Part shown: positions 1-7,685 of the stretch, in pieces
How positions within the stretch are numbered: position 1 is the stretch's first letter
How the letters are laid out: each line of letters starts with the position of its first letter
Assembly: GCA_031256015.1 (NCBI GenBank)
Contig: JAIRRK010000002.1
Span: 1 to 10,373, forward strand
Length of the DNA: 10,373 nt
Source of the DNA: Dysgonamonadaceae bacterium
GTDB taxonomy: Bacteria; Bacteroidota; Bacteroidia; Bacteroidales; Azobacteroidaceae
Reading direction: 5' to 3'
The notes under the pieces: generated by a model
Told to the model about the DNA's origin: nothing
The model's input: only the letters and a program-made list of their open reading frames with translations
Database searches by the model: none
Program-made: the position numbers and the translations under genes

Positions 1-156
1 ATCGACTTCTCCGACGGAGTGATACAAAATAGTCCGAATGTCAATGCTCAAGTGAGAGATTATGCGATACAAAAAGATATCCCTTTTTTAGACTATCAGT
101 CGGACGATATTTATATTGACAAGTTTAATGAATTTTACGATCAAATTTTAGCGTAA
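1..156 (+). CDS. glgA: Glycogen/starch synthase family glycosyltransferase, C-terminal 51 residues (partial)
   Basis: The frame is open from base 1 and ends at TAA 154-156; the 5' part is outside the window. The visible tail begins IDFSDGVIQNSPNVN, continues with a DIPFLDYQ stretch, and ends NEFYDQILA. This matches what I know of the short (about 270-residue) GT5-type glycogen-synthase proteins of Bacteroidales, which carry a conserved DFSDGVIQ-S-P segment and a PFL-Y patch just before the C terminus. Family members are annotated as using a nucleotide-sugar donor to extend alpha-1,4-glucan in the cytoplasm. The short Bacteroidales form seems to consist mainly of the N-terminal glycosyltransferase half, so full synthase activity is not assured. 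No catalytic residue lies in the visible part. The next gene starts 9 bases after the stop, suggesting cotranscription. The identification rests on the tail alone. Confidence 0.75.
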   Translation: MDFSDGVIQNSPNVNAQVRDYAIQKDIPFLDYQSDDIYIDKFNEFYDQILA

Positions 157-165
157 ATCTATCAG

Positions 166-1629
166 ATGAAGACAAAATCATATTTATTTTTGAGTTTAAT
201 CTTAGGATTAGTAGGTTTAAGTACAAGTTGTGATGATACCATCGATTCCATCGGATCGGGTATTCAACCGGGCGACAATAAAATAACGGTTTTCGATATG
301 TCGTTGGATATTCAAGGAAAAACAGTTCGTTTGGGTTTGGATTCTATTTATGCCAAATCCACGTCGTGCTTGTTTGGCCGATTCGATCATCCTGTTTACG
401 GTTCGATTAAAGGTGAATTTGCTTGTCAATTTTATCCTTCTGCCGCTTTTGAAATAGACAGTATGGTTAAAAATGAGATTGATTCCATCCAACTTAAGTT
501 GTTTTTTTATAACTATTATGGCGATTCTCTCGCTCCGATGGAGGCAAGTGTTTATCCTTTGATTAAGCCATTGGATGATAATTATTTCCTCAATACGAAT
601 TTAATGGAATATGCCGATTCGAACTCACCGTTAGGAAAAAAAGCCTATACAGCAAGAGATTTAACCATATCGGACTCTTTGAATAACGCAAATAACAACA
701 ATGTGTCCTACATCATTCCCAAATCGGTAACGATTAATCTGCCAAAAAAATTAGGACAAGAGATATTGGAAGAATATAAAAAAGGAAATAACGGAGCTTT
801 CGTATCGGCAGATCGTTTTGCCGAATTTTTTCCGGGCGTTTATGTTGCTTCCACTTTCGGAGAAGGATGCTTGTTGGATGTTTCTCAGTCGGATATTTAT
901 ATCTACTACGAAAGAGAACGAACCAAGCCGAGTGAATATACAGGAAAAGATACTGTTTATATAGAAACCGCCTTTACTACTTTGGAAGTAACCAAAGAGG
1001 TGGTTTTGCGTCCGAATTACATCAGTCAGGATGATGAAAATTTATTGCAAGAAGATAAAGATAAGTTGTATATCAAAACTCCGGCCGGAGTTTTTCCCAA
1101 GATAACGATTCCTCTTTCTCAAATTGTAGATTCAATAGGAAATCGAAAGTTCAGTAACGTTCAACTTAAGATTTCGGCTTATCCCAAGGAAAACGACAAA
1201 TACTCTTGGAATTTTCCGGGAACGGGCGAGAGTGTCGGAGTTTTTCAACTGGAAAAAGCAAGATCCAAAATGTTGTTGATAGAAGCCGATTCGGTTTTGA
1301 ACTTCTTTAATCAACAAAAAATCGCGGATAATCTGACAAGTTATTTTACGACTTATAACAGTTTAACGCAATCATATACTTATAATAATATCGCCAATAT
1401 GATTCAAAACGCAATCAACAAAAAATCGGAAAGCGAATCTTATAAGGATATGGAACTGTTACTGATTCCGGTAACTGTTTCATACTACGACGAAACAGAT
1501 AGTTATGGAAATCCGTATACTGTTGATTATGCGGCATCACATTATTTATATCCTTCGGCTGTAACGCTAAAGCAAGGAGGAAATAACTTAAAAATACAAA
1601 TCGTAGCAGCTGAAATTGGAGGAAATTAA
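166..1629 (+). CDS. DUF4270 family lipoprotein
   Basis: A 487-residue protein of unknown function from the Bacteroidota-specific DUF4270 family. Residues 1-21 form a lipoprotein signal peptide: Lys at 2 and 4, a hydrophobic core LFLSLILGLVGL, and a lipobox ending at Cys22 (STSC). The mature protein would start C-D-D-T, so no inner-membrane retention Asp rule can be applied simply, and acidic residues just after the lipidated Cys are often found in surface-exported Bacteroidota lipoproteins. The segment IGSGIQPGDNKITV (from about residue 29) is the typical N-terminal family signature. The rest is beta-rich and Tyr/Asp/Asn-rich with no transmembrane segment. It starts 9 bases after the glycogen-synthase-family gene with no clear ribosome-binding site, as is common in this phylum. 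The role is unknown; an envelope location is a sound inference, while a link to glycogen or polysaccharide rests on adjacency only. Confidence 0.85.
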   Translation: MKTKSYLFLSLILGLVGLSTSCDDTIDSIGSGIQPGDNKITVFDMSLDIQGKTVRLGLDSIYAKSTSCLFGRFDHPVYGSIKGEFACQFYPSAAFEIDSMVKNEIDSIQLKLFFYNYYGDSLAPMEASVYPLIKPLDDNYFLNTNLMEYADSNSPLGKKAYTARDLTISDSLNNANNNNVSYIIPKSVTINLPKKLGQEILEEYKKGNNGAFVSADRFAEFFPGVYVASTFGEGCLLDVSQSDIYIYYERERTKPSEYTGKDTVYIETAFTTLEVTKEVVLRPNYISQDDENLLQEDKDKLYIKTPAGVFPKITIPLSQIVDSIGNRKFSNVQLKISAYPKENDKYSWNFPGTGESVGVFQLEKARSKMLLIEADSVLNFFNQQKIADNLTSYFTTYNSLTQSYTYNNIANMIQNAINKKSESESYKDMELLLIPVTVSYYDETDSYGNPYTVDYAASHYLYPSAVTLKQGGNNLKIQIVAAEIGGN

Positions 1630-1682
1630 GAGAGATATTTTTGGCAATTATTATAATTAGAAATGATTAATAATGATTTGGG

Positions 1683-3128
1683 ATGATAAGGCAACAATTA
1701 TCACAAAAATTACAGCAAAAGTTATCACCTCTGCAAATTCAACAGGTAAAATTATTGGAACTAACATCTCTTGAAATCGAAAACAGAATTAATCAAGAGT
1801 TAGAAGAAAACCCTGCGTTAGAGGAAGACCACGATAATCAGCCCGAAGAATCCGTGGAATTTAATTCACAAGAAGATAACAGTGAAGATTTATCATTGGG
1901 CGATTATATCACCGAAGATGATATTCCTGATTATAAATTACAACAAACCTATTATTCTCAAGAAGAACAGAGAGAAAATGTTCCGTATTCCGAATCGGAA
2001 ACATTTCATGAATATCTTTTGGGGCAATTAAACTTAAAAGACCTTTCTCCGGAATATTTTAAACTCGGAGAATACATTATCGGTAATATCGACGAAGATG
2101 GATACATGCGTCAAGATGCCGAAAGTATTTCCGACGATTTGGCCTTCCAATACAATATGATGGTTGCTGTTTCGGAAATAAAAGAAGTACTGACTATCAT
2201 CAAAGAATTGGACCCGCCGGGAGTTGGTGCTTTCAATTTAAGAGAATGTTTGTATCTTCAATTAAAACGAAAAAAGAAAACGCCGGAAAGAGAATTGGCC
2301 ATTAAAATAGTAACTGATTATTTCGATGTGTTTTCAAAAAAACAATACGACAAAATTCTTAAAAACCTGAATATATCTGAAGATGAGCTGAAAAAAGTAA
2401 TCAGGGAAATTACTTTGCTGAATCCGAAACCCGGAAATTCCCGGAGCGGCGGAATGGATGTGAAATTGTCTCATATCATTCCCGATTTTGTTGTGGAAAC
2501 TATCAACGGAGAACTTTACTTCACCATGCCGGAACAAAATATTCCGGAACTGAAGGTAAATAAAGAATATTCAGACCTTCTGAAAAACTATTCTCATAAA
2601 AAGGAAAAAGGAATCAATACCCATAGCGAAAAAGAAGCTGTTGCGTTTGTAAAACAAAAATTAGATTCGGCCAAATGGTTTATTGATGCTATCAAACAGC
2701 GACATAATACCCTAAAAAACACCATGCTCGCCATTATTGATATCCAAAGAGATTTTTTCTTATCGGGAGATGATTCGGATTTGAAACCCATGATATTAAA
2801 AGATGTTGCGGATCTTTGCGGTTATGATATTTCAACTATATCGCGGGTGAGTAACAGTAAATACGTACAAACCAATTGGAGGGTTTTTCCTTTGAAGTAC
2901 TTTTTCTCGGAATCAATGACAAACGAAGAAGGAGAAGAAGTATCGACTCGTGAAATTAAATCAATCCTGAAAGTTTGTATAGATGAAGAAAATAAAACAA
3001 AACCTTTAACGGACGATTTGCTCGTTCAAGAATTAAGAAAAAGAGGATATGATATTGCCCGTCGCACGGTTGCAAAATACAGAGAGCAACTGAATATCCC
3101 GATTGCCCGATTACGCAAAGAAATTTGA
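1683..3128 (+). CDS. rpoN: RNA polymerase sigma-54 factor RpoN
   Basis: A 481-residue alternative sigma factor, normal length for the family. Region I (about residues 2-50) is the glutamine/leucine-rich activator-interacting domain, with QKLSPLQIQQVKLLEL and the ELEENPALEE element. Region II (about 51-85) is short and strongly acidic. The core-binding domain follows (about 95-290). A helix-turn-helix lies at about 371-390 (LKDVADLCGYDISTISRVSN), and the RpoN box ARRTVAKYRE is intact at 459-468, so the -24/-12 promoter-reading parts look functional. Sigma-54 holoenzyme needs an AAA+ enhancer-binding activator; none is encoded here. The ATG at 1683 is chosen because it puts the Q-rich region I directly at the N terminus, as in relatives. 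A 53-base AT-rich gap separates it from the lipoprotein gene; I found no convincing promoter there. The last 18 bases overlap the end of the converging minus-strand gene. Confidence 0.97.
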   Translation: MIRQQLSQKLQQKLSPLQIQQVKLLELTSLEIENRINQELEENPALEEDHDNQPEESVEFNSQEDNSEDLSLGDYITEDDIPDYKLQQTYYSQEEQRENVPYSESETFHEYLLGQLNLKDLSPEYFKLGEYIIGNIDEDGYMRQDAESISDDLAFQYNMMVAVSEIKEVLTIIKELDPPGVGAFNLRECLYLQLKRKKKTPERELAIKIVTDYFDVFSKKQYDKILKNLNISEDELKKVIREITLLNPKPGNSRSGGMDVKLSHIIPDFVVETINGELYFTMPEQNIPELKVNKEYSDLLKNYSHKKEKGINTHSEKEAVAFVKQKLDSAKWFIDAIKQRHNTLKNTMLAIIDIQRDFFLSGDDSDLKPMILKDVADLCGYDISTISRVSNSKYVQTNWRVFPLKYFFSESMTNEEGEEVSTREIKSILKVCIDEENKTKPLTDDLLVQELRKRGYDIARRTVAKYREQLNIPIARLRKEI

Positions 3129-4313
3129 AAACTTTTCAGGCAATAAAGCATTTCTCATATCATCAATCAGATCTTCAACATCTTCAATCCCAACGGATAC
3201 CCGAATCAACGTATCTGTTATTCCTATTTTTTCGCGCACTTCTTTTGCAATGGAAGCGTGTGTCATTACGGCCGGTAATTCGATCAGAGACTCCACTCCG
3301 CCAAGACTTTCGGCTAAGGCAAAAAGCGTAAGCCTTTCCAAGAAGTGTTCCGCGTCTTCTCTGCTTCCTTTCATTTCGAAAGATAATACACCTCCGAATC
3401 CGCTTGATTGCTTCTTTGCCAATTCATGTTGCGGATGACTGTCCAATCCGGGATAGATAACCTTATCAATTTCAGGATGCTTTTCGAGGAAACGGGCAAT
3501 TTCCAACGCATTCTTTTGATGCTGTTCCATTCGTAGCGACAATGTCTTAATTCCTCGTAAAGTCAGATATGAATCGAAAGGAGAAAGCACGGCACCTACA
3601 GCATTCTGACGATAAGCAATCTGCTGATAGTAATCTTCGTCATTCAGCAAAACAGCTCCTCCCAACACATCGCTATGCCCCCCTATATATTTCGTAGAGC
3701 TGTGCACTACAATATCGGCTCCCAAATCCAACGGTTTTTGAAAATAGGGAGAAAGGAATGTATTATCAACAATCAATAAAAGGTTGTTTTCATGCGCTAT
3801 ATTTGCAATAGAACGTATATCGCAAATTTTCAACAGTGGATTGGACGGAGACTCTATCCATATCAACTTTGTTTGTCTCTCTATAATCTCTTCTAATCGG
3901 GATATATCCGTTGCATCCACAAATGTGGTACTAATCCCGTATTCGTTGAAAATATGGTTAAAAAGCCGTTTGGTTCCTCCGTAAAGGTCGTCAAAGGCTA
4001 CTATATGATCACCGCTTTTGAGCAGTGAAAGCAACACGGTGGTTTCAGCAGCCAATCCCGAACTGAATGCCAGTCCGTATTTTGCATTTTCAAGTGCTGC
4101 AAGTTTGGTTTCCAACGCTTTGCGCGTTGGGTTCAAAGAGCGGGTATATTCATATCCGCCGGTCGGAACCGTTACTTTTTTGCGGGCAAAGGTTGTAGAA
4201 AGATGTATCGGTACAATTACATCCCCCGTTGCTCCTTCTCTGAAATCCGGTTCCTCACCGGCATGGACGGCACGGGTTGAAAAGCCGTAACCTGTGTTTT
4301 TAATTGTTTGCAT
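3111..4313 (-). CDS. Cystathionine gamma-lyase-like PLP enzyme (Cys/Met metabolism family)
   Basis: A 400-residue gamma-family PLP enzyme. Visible landmarks are the phosphate-binding YEYTRSLNPT at 54-63, SSGLAA at 84-89, the ring-stacking Tyr111 in DDLYGGT, VDNTF, and the Schiff-base Lys208 in SSTKYIGGHSD. The C-terminal part carries VIYPGL-SHPQHELAKKQ, ESLGGVESLIELPAVMTHAS and DTLIRVSVGIED, which resemble eukaryotic cystathionine gamma-lyase closely. Methionine gamma-lyases have Cys where this protein has Gly112, so that activity is less likely. Expected reaction: cystathionine -> cysteine + 2-oxobutyrate + ammonia. A cystathionine gamma-synthase (metB) or MccB role cannot be excluded, since these enzymes are hard to separate by sequence, but the cystathionine beta-synthase-like gene 12 bases upstream favours the lyase. 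This is the last gene of the minus-strand operon, and its stop codon sits inside the 3' end of rpoN. Confidence 0.9.
   Translation of the reverse strand: MQTIKNTGYGFSTRAVHAGEEPDFREGATGDVIVPIHLSTTFARKKVTVPTGGYEYTRSLNPTRKALETKLAALENAKYGLAFSSGLAAETTVLLSLLKSGDHIVAFDDLYGGTKRLFNHIFNEYGISTTFVDATDISRLEEIIERQTKLIWIESPSNPLLKICDIRSIANIAHENNLLLIVDNTFLSPYFQKPLDLGADIVVHSSTKYIGGHSDVLGGAVLLNDEDYYQQIAYRQNAVGAVLSPFDSYLTLRGIKTLSLRMEQHQKNALEIARFLEKHPEIDKVIYPGLDSHPQHELAKKQSSGFGGVLSFEMKGSREDAEHFLERLTLFALAESLGGVESLIELPAVMTHASIAKEVREKIGITDTLIRVSVGIEDVEDLIDDMRNALLPEKFSNFFA
3126..3138. repeat. Short inverted repeat across the convergent gene ends
   Basis: TGAAAACTTTTCA is symmetric around its central C. It begins exactly with the TGA stop of rpoN and lies inside the 3' end of the converging gamma-lyase gene. 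As RNA it could form a 5-base-pair stem with a 3-base loop on either strand. The stem is weak, mostly A-U, and no run of U follows, so it is not a convincing intrinsic terminator. It is recorded because the two genes leave no other room for a shared terminator. Confidence 0.3.
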
Positions 4314-4325
4314 ACATTTGATTTT

Positions 4326-5294
4326 TTATTTGTTTAACCCATTTTCCTGTAGCCAATTGTCGTTATACGCTTTCGATAAATATTTATTTCCGCTATCACA
4401 GGCTATGGTAACTACGCGCTTAGGTTTCGTTTGCTCTCTGCAATATTTGAGTGCGGCACTGAACAATGTTCCGGTTGAAGACCCTGCTAAAATTCCTTCA
4501 TTTTTAAGCAGGCAACGAACGCTGTCGAAGCTTTCCTTATCGTTAACGGAATATGCTTTTGTTGTCCGGGAAAAATCAGCAATGCTCGGAATGAAATCTT
4601 CCCCGATACCTTCAACCAGCCACGAACCGGCATCCGTACGTGTAATGCCCTTATTGATATAATCGGAAAGGATGGAGCCTTCCGGGTCGGCCAGTATAAA
4701 TTCGGTCTGCGGCGATACTTTTTTGAAAAAACGGGTTAATCCCGTAATTGTTCCGGATGAACCGACACCAACAACAATGGCATCTACCTGATGTTCCATT
4801 TGTTCCCAAATCTCAGGAGCTGTAGATGTTTCATGCGCCAATGGATTGGCCGGATTTTCAAATTGATTGGTATAATAAGCACCTCTCTCCACGGCTATCC
4901 TTTGTGCATAATCCTGATAATATTCAGGATGTCCTTTGCCGACATCGGAACGCGTGATAATGACTTCAACACCCAAAGCCTGTAAATGATTAATCTTTTC
5001 CCGGCTCATTTTGTCGGGAATAACCAGTATTAATTTATATCCTTTCATCCGCGCTGTTAGGGCCAATCCAATACCCGTATTGCCGGCTGTAGCCTCTATC
5101 AGTGTATCTCCGGGACTGATTTTTCCCTGTTTTTCCGCATCATTAATCATTGATAATCCTATCCGGTCTTTAATAGACCCTCCCGGATTTTGGTTTTCGA
5201 GTTTCATAAATAACCGGCAAATTCCCGTACAGGTGTGGGTTAGCTCCACCATTGGAGTATTGCCGATTGTTTCAAGTATGTTTCTTGCAACCAT
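4326..5294 (-). CDS. cbs: Cystathionine beta-synthase-like enzyme, catalytic domain only
   Basis: A 322-residue fold-type II PLP enzyme. Landmarks from the chosen start are IGNTPM (10-15), Schiff-base Lys42 in NPGGSIKDR, the substrate loop TAGNTG (69-74), the phosphate-binding GSSGT (178-182), DPEGSIL (203-209), VEGIGEDFIP (227-236) and GILAGSSTGT. The last three, plus the SGNKYLSKAYNDNW tail, fit cystathionine beta-synthase better than O-acetylserine sulfhydrylase. Expected reaction: serine + homocysteine -> cystathionine. It lacks the C-terminal pair of CBS (Bateman) domains and the N-terminal haem segment of animal enzymes, so AdoMet or haem regulation is not expected; Bacillus MccA-type proteins are similarly short. 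An in-frame ATG at 5357 would add 21 residues, but that stretch overlaps the upstream coding region and precedes the family's normal start. The ATG at 5294, one base after the upstream TAA, gives the usual N terminus. An OAS-thiol-lyase-like role remains possible. Confidence 0.88.
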   Translation of the reverse strand: MVARNILETIGNTPMVELTHTCTGICRLFMKLENQNPGGSIKDRIGLSMINDAEKQGKISPGDTLIEATAGNTGIGLALTARMKGYKLILVIPDKMSREKINHLQALGVEVIITRSDVGKGHPEYYQDYAQRIAVERGAYYTNQFENPANPLAHETSTAPEIWEQMEHQVDAIVVGVGSSGTITGLTRFFKKVSPQTEFILADPEGSILSDYINKGITRTDAGSWLVEGIGEDFIPSIADFSRTTKAYSVNDKESFDSVRCLLKNEGILAGSSTGTLFSAALKYCREQTKPKRVVTIACDSGNKYLSKAYNDNWLQENGLNK

Positions 5295-5295
5295 A

Positions 5296-6207
5296 TTATT
5301 TATTGTTTGTACTCCATTTTTCCCGCATTCGTTTCCATTTCCTGTCTCTCGAAGCAATGATATTTTCTATATCTTCTTCCTGTAAGTGCCTGAACCGGCC
5401 TTGTTGTTTCAGATATTTTTCTACCGAAGCAAATTCTTTCGGATTTTTATTTAATATAAATTCATCATTTTCATATTCGGCCAGATACCACAAGCCTGTA
5501 TCAACCACTTCACGGGCGATATCTATGGCACTATCCGAAGGTGTTCCCCAACCGGTGGGGCACGGCGCAAATACATGGATAAACGATGTGCCTTCTACCT
5601 TTGAAGCTTTTTGTACTTTATTCAGAAAATCCTGCGTATAACCGATGCTTGCGGTAGCCGCATAATCAATCCCATGAGCAGCCACAATTTCGAACAGGTT
5701 CTTTTTTTGTGTAATTGTTCCGCGAATATTTCCACCGGCGGGAGTAGTGGTAGTTTTGGCCCCAAACGGCGTTAGTCCGCTTTTTTGTATTCCCGTATTC
5801 ATATAAGCTTCATTATCATAGCAGATATAAATAATTTTATCCCGGCGGTCTATAGCTCCCGAAAGAGCCTGCAGACCAATATCCGCTGTTCCTCCGTCGC
5901 CGGCAATGCCCAGCACATGGTAATCTTTCAGTCCTAATGCTTTGGCGGCCGCCGCAATACCCGAAAGCATGGATGCGGTTCCGGCGAAAGTGGAAATAAT
6001 GGCATTTCCGGTAAAGCATAGTTGCGGGTAAATAAAGCCGACTGCCGACATACATCCCGCAGGCACTACCGTAAAAGTACGTTCGCCCAGCACTTTCAAG
6101 GCGAGCCTGACAACGAGGCTACCACCGCACCCGGCACATGCTTTGTGACCGTAAAAAAACTCCTTGTCCGTAATGGTACGGGCATTTATTCCGTTCTTAT
6201 TAATCAT
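5296..6207 (-). CDS. porB: 2-oxoacid:ferredoxin oxidoreductase, beta subunit (thiamine-diphosphate binding, pyruvate type)
   Basis: A 303-residue subunit that binds thiamine diphosphate and one 4Fe-4S cluster. The cluster cysteines expected for this family are all present: Cys24 and Cys27 in HKACAGCG, Cys52 in VPAGCMS, and Cys216 in APCPTGWG. The cofactor/Mg site is GDGGTADIG (103-111) followed by CYDNEAYMNTG (129-139), and TTTTPAGG lies at 152-159. Length and motifs match the pyruvate/2-oxoisovalerate (POR/VOR) class rather than the 2-oxoglutarate class. With the alpha subunit it would catalyse CoA-dependent oxidative decarboxylation of a 2-oxoacid, passing electrons through the delta subunit to ferredoxin; the reverse reaction is also known in the family. 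The start overlaps the alpha-subunit stop by 8 bases. The name porB marks the family only, as substrate choice cannot be read from this subunit. Confidence 0.93.
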   Translation of the reverse strand: MINKNGINARTITDKEFFYGHKACAGCGGSLVVRLALKVLGERTFTVVPAGCMSAVGFIYPQLCFTGNAIISTFAGTASMLSGIAAAAKALGLKDYHVLGIAGDGGTADIGLQALSGAIDRRDKIIYICYDNEAYMNTGIQKSGLTPFGAKTTTTPAGGNIRGTITQKKNLFEIVAAHGIDYAATASIGYTQDFLNKVQKASKVEGTSFIHVFAPCPTGWGTPSDSAIDIAREVVDTGLWYLAEYENDEFILNKNPKEFASVEKYLKQQGRFRHLQEEDIENIIASRDRKWKRMREKWSTNNK

Positions 6208-7387
6208 CCGTTTCTACGTTTAGGTTTAAAAATTCCACTGTTTTTACGGAGTTATTATTAATTCCATCATTGAGTTTGTCGAATATTTCCCGAATACTTT
6301 CTTTCGGAATATCCCGCCCTCCCAATCCTGCGATGAAATTCAATTTCAGTATATGGTTGGGATAACGTGACAAGGCGGAATTTACGTTGGTAAAAACCGT
6401 CCCCTCATAACCAAAAGAAATATCCTTATCAATAACGGCAATTGCTTTGGCATTGCGTGTGATTGTGATAATCTCTTCGTCAGGAAACGGACGCATAAAG
6501 CGGATTTTCAGAAGTCCGGCTTTCCGACCCTCTTTCCTGAGTTCATCAATCACTGTCCGGCATGTGCCTGCGACACTCCCCAAAGCTATAATTATAAATT
6601 CGGCATCACCGCATAAGTAAGCATCGACCAATCCGCCATAAGTCCTGCCAAATGTGTTTCCGAACGAGGAATCTATTTCCTTGATTATTTCTTTGGCATC
6701 CGATATAGCCCTATGTTGCTGGTATTTGAATTCCGTATTGTCCGAAGGCTGAGAACTGAAACCCATATTCTTGGGTTTGTCAAAATCCATTGCATAGGGA
6801 GTACGGAATGGCGGCAACCATGCATCTACCTCCTTTTGTTCCGGAATTTCAACCAGTTCGTATGTGTGGGTGAGTGCAAATCCGTCCAGATTAAGCATGA
6901 CAGGCGTGAGTACACTCAAATGTTCGGCTATGGCAAATGACTGTATTGCCATATCGAGACTTTCCTGTGCATCTTCCACATAAATCTGTATCCAACCACA
7001 GTCCAGTTGAGATAGGGAATCCCGATGATCTCCATAAATACTCCAGGGCAAAGCCAGCGAACGGTTGGCATTCATCATCACAATCGGGAAACGTCCTCCG
7101 GAAGCATAATGCAGGCACTCAGACAAGTACAACAATCCTTGCGAAGAGGTTGCCGTAAAAGTCCGCGCTCCCAATGCACCGGAACCCATACACGCCGAAA
7201 GAGCGGAATGTTCGGATTCCACGTGCAGAAATTCAGACGCCAAGCTTTTATCTTCTACCATTTCTGCCAAACGTTCAACAACTACTGTTTGTGGTGTAAT
7301 GGGATAAGCGGCTATGACGTGCGGCTTTGCCAGACGAACTCCTTCCGCAACAGCGTCATTCCCGGATATAAACAGTTTTTTACTCAT
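6200..7387 (-). CDS. porA: 2-oxoacid:ferredoxin oxidoreductase, alpha subunit
   Basis: A 395-residue alpha subunit contributing the pyrimidine-binding half of the thiamine-diphosphate site plus the transketolase C-terminal-like domain. Landmarks are AAYPITPQT (26-34), VESEHSALSA (55-64), RTFTATSSQGL (74-84) and NANRSLALPWSIYGDHRDS (106-124), in which Arg109 corresponds to the substrate-carboxylate arginine of pyruvate oxidoreductases. Later come IIALGSVAGT and FIAGLGGRD. It resembles archaeal PorA along its length, but the segment after Arg109 reads ALPWSIYGDHRDSLSQLDCGW, whereas archaeal pyruvate enzymes as I recall them have SAPINIWND there. That region lines the substrate pocket, so a substrate other than pyruvate is plausible. 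It overlaps the delta gene by 8 bases (ATGAGTAA) and the beta gene by 8 bases (ATGATTAA), which suggests translational coupling and balanced subunit amounts. Confidence 0.93.
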   Translation of the reverse strand: MSKKLFISGNDAVAEGVRLAKPHVIAAYPITPQTVVVERLAEMVEDKSLASEFLHVESEHSALSACMGSGALGARTFTATSSQGLLYLSECLHYASGGRFPIVMMNANRSLALPWSIYGDHRDSLSQLDCGWIQIYVEDAQESLDMAIQSFAIAEHLSVLTPVMLNLDGFALTHTYELVEIPEQKEVDAWLPPFRTPYAMDFDKPKNMGFSSQPSDNTEFKYQQHRAISDAKEIIKEIDSSFGNTFGRTYGGLVDAYLCGDAEFIIIALGSVAGTCRTVIDELRKEGRKAGLLKIRFMRPFPDEEIITITRNAKAIAVIDKDISFGYEGTVFTNVNSALSRYPNHILKLNFIAGLGGRDIPKESIREIFDKLNDGINNNSVKTVEFLNLNVETDD

Positions 7388-7685
7388 TTTCTTTCTCTTG
7401 TCTCATTATTATTGCTTTTTTAGGGCATACACGTGCGCATATACCACAACCCTTGCAAAAAGAATAATCTATATCTATCACCTCGTCCTTTTTGAAAATA
7501 ACTCCTTCCGGACAGCACAGATAGCATTGCCGGCAAGCGGTACATCGGCTGTTGTTGACAACCGGTTTCTCTGTTCTCCAACCTGAGTTTTCGGAAGTAA
7601 GAAACCCTGCCTCGAAAGACGGTCCTACAGGATAATCTTTTATATGCTCCGGTTTTATGTACTTTTTAAGTCGGGGTCTGTTCAT
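7380..7685 (-). CDS. porD: 2-oxoacid:ferredoxin oxidoreductase, delta subunit (2[4Fe-4S] ferredoxin)
   Basis: A 101-residue electron-transfer subunit. It has two complete 4Fe-4S motifs: Cys48-x2-Cys51-x2-Cys54-x3-Cys58-Pro and Cys77-x2-Cys80-x2-Cys83-x3-Cys87-Pro. Each motif's last Cys would ligate the other cluster, as usual for bacterial-type ferredoxins. The first 45 residues include KDYPVGPSFEAGFLTSENSGWRTEKPVV, read here as two parts (positions 17-30 and 31-43). The SGWRT-KPV pattern is a hallmark of POR/VOR delta subunits, where this extension packs against the rest of the complex. It carries electrons from the thiamine-diphosphate site to external ferredoxin or flavodoxin. The ATG overlaps the gamma-subunit stop as ATGA, a typical re-initiation arrangement. 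Confidence 0.95.
   Translation of the reverse strand: MNRPRLKKYIKPEHIKDYPVGPSFEAGFLTSENSGWRTEKPVVNNSRCTACRQCYLCCPEGVIFKKDEVIDIDYSFCKGCGICARVCPKKAIIMRQEKENE

Noticed and set aside
1641..1658. TTGGCA followed by AT-rich sequence upstream of rpoN, resembling the -24 half of a sigma-54 promoter
   Set aside because: The expected GC at -12 with correct spacing is absent (the sequence there is all A/T), so autoregulation by sigma-54 is not supported.
1647..1674. Inverted repeat ATTATTA ... TAATAAT in the gap between the lipoprotein gene and rpoN
   Set aside because: It consists only of A and T with a 14-base loop; such matches are expected by chance in AT-rich spacers and would not make a stable terminator.
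3111..4313. Methionine gamma-lyase (methanethiol producing) identity for the last operon gene
   Set aside because: The position after the stacking Tyr111 is Gly instead of the Cys typical of methionine gamma-lyases, and the C-terminal half matches cystathionine gamma-lyase signatures.
5292..5357. A 21-residue N-terminal extension of the CBS-like enzyme starting at 5357
   Set aside because: It lies wholly over the end of the beta-subunit gene in another frame and precedes the normal family N terminus; the ATG at 5294, one base after the TAA, is the natural start.
7025..7423. Plus-strand open frame of 132 codons, and similar ones at 5252-5641, 5011-5385, 9775-10149, 8632-9018 and 4294-4662
   Set aside because: All are antisense to well-recognised genes with intact motifs; their translations show no recognisable domain and look like frame shadows.
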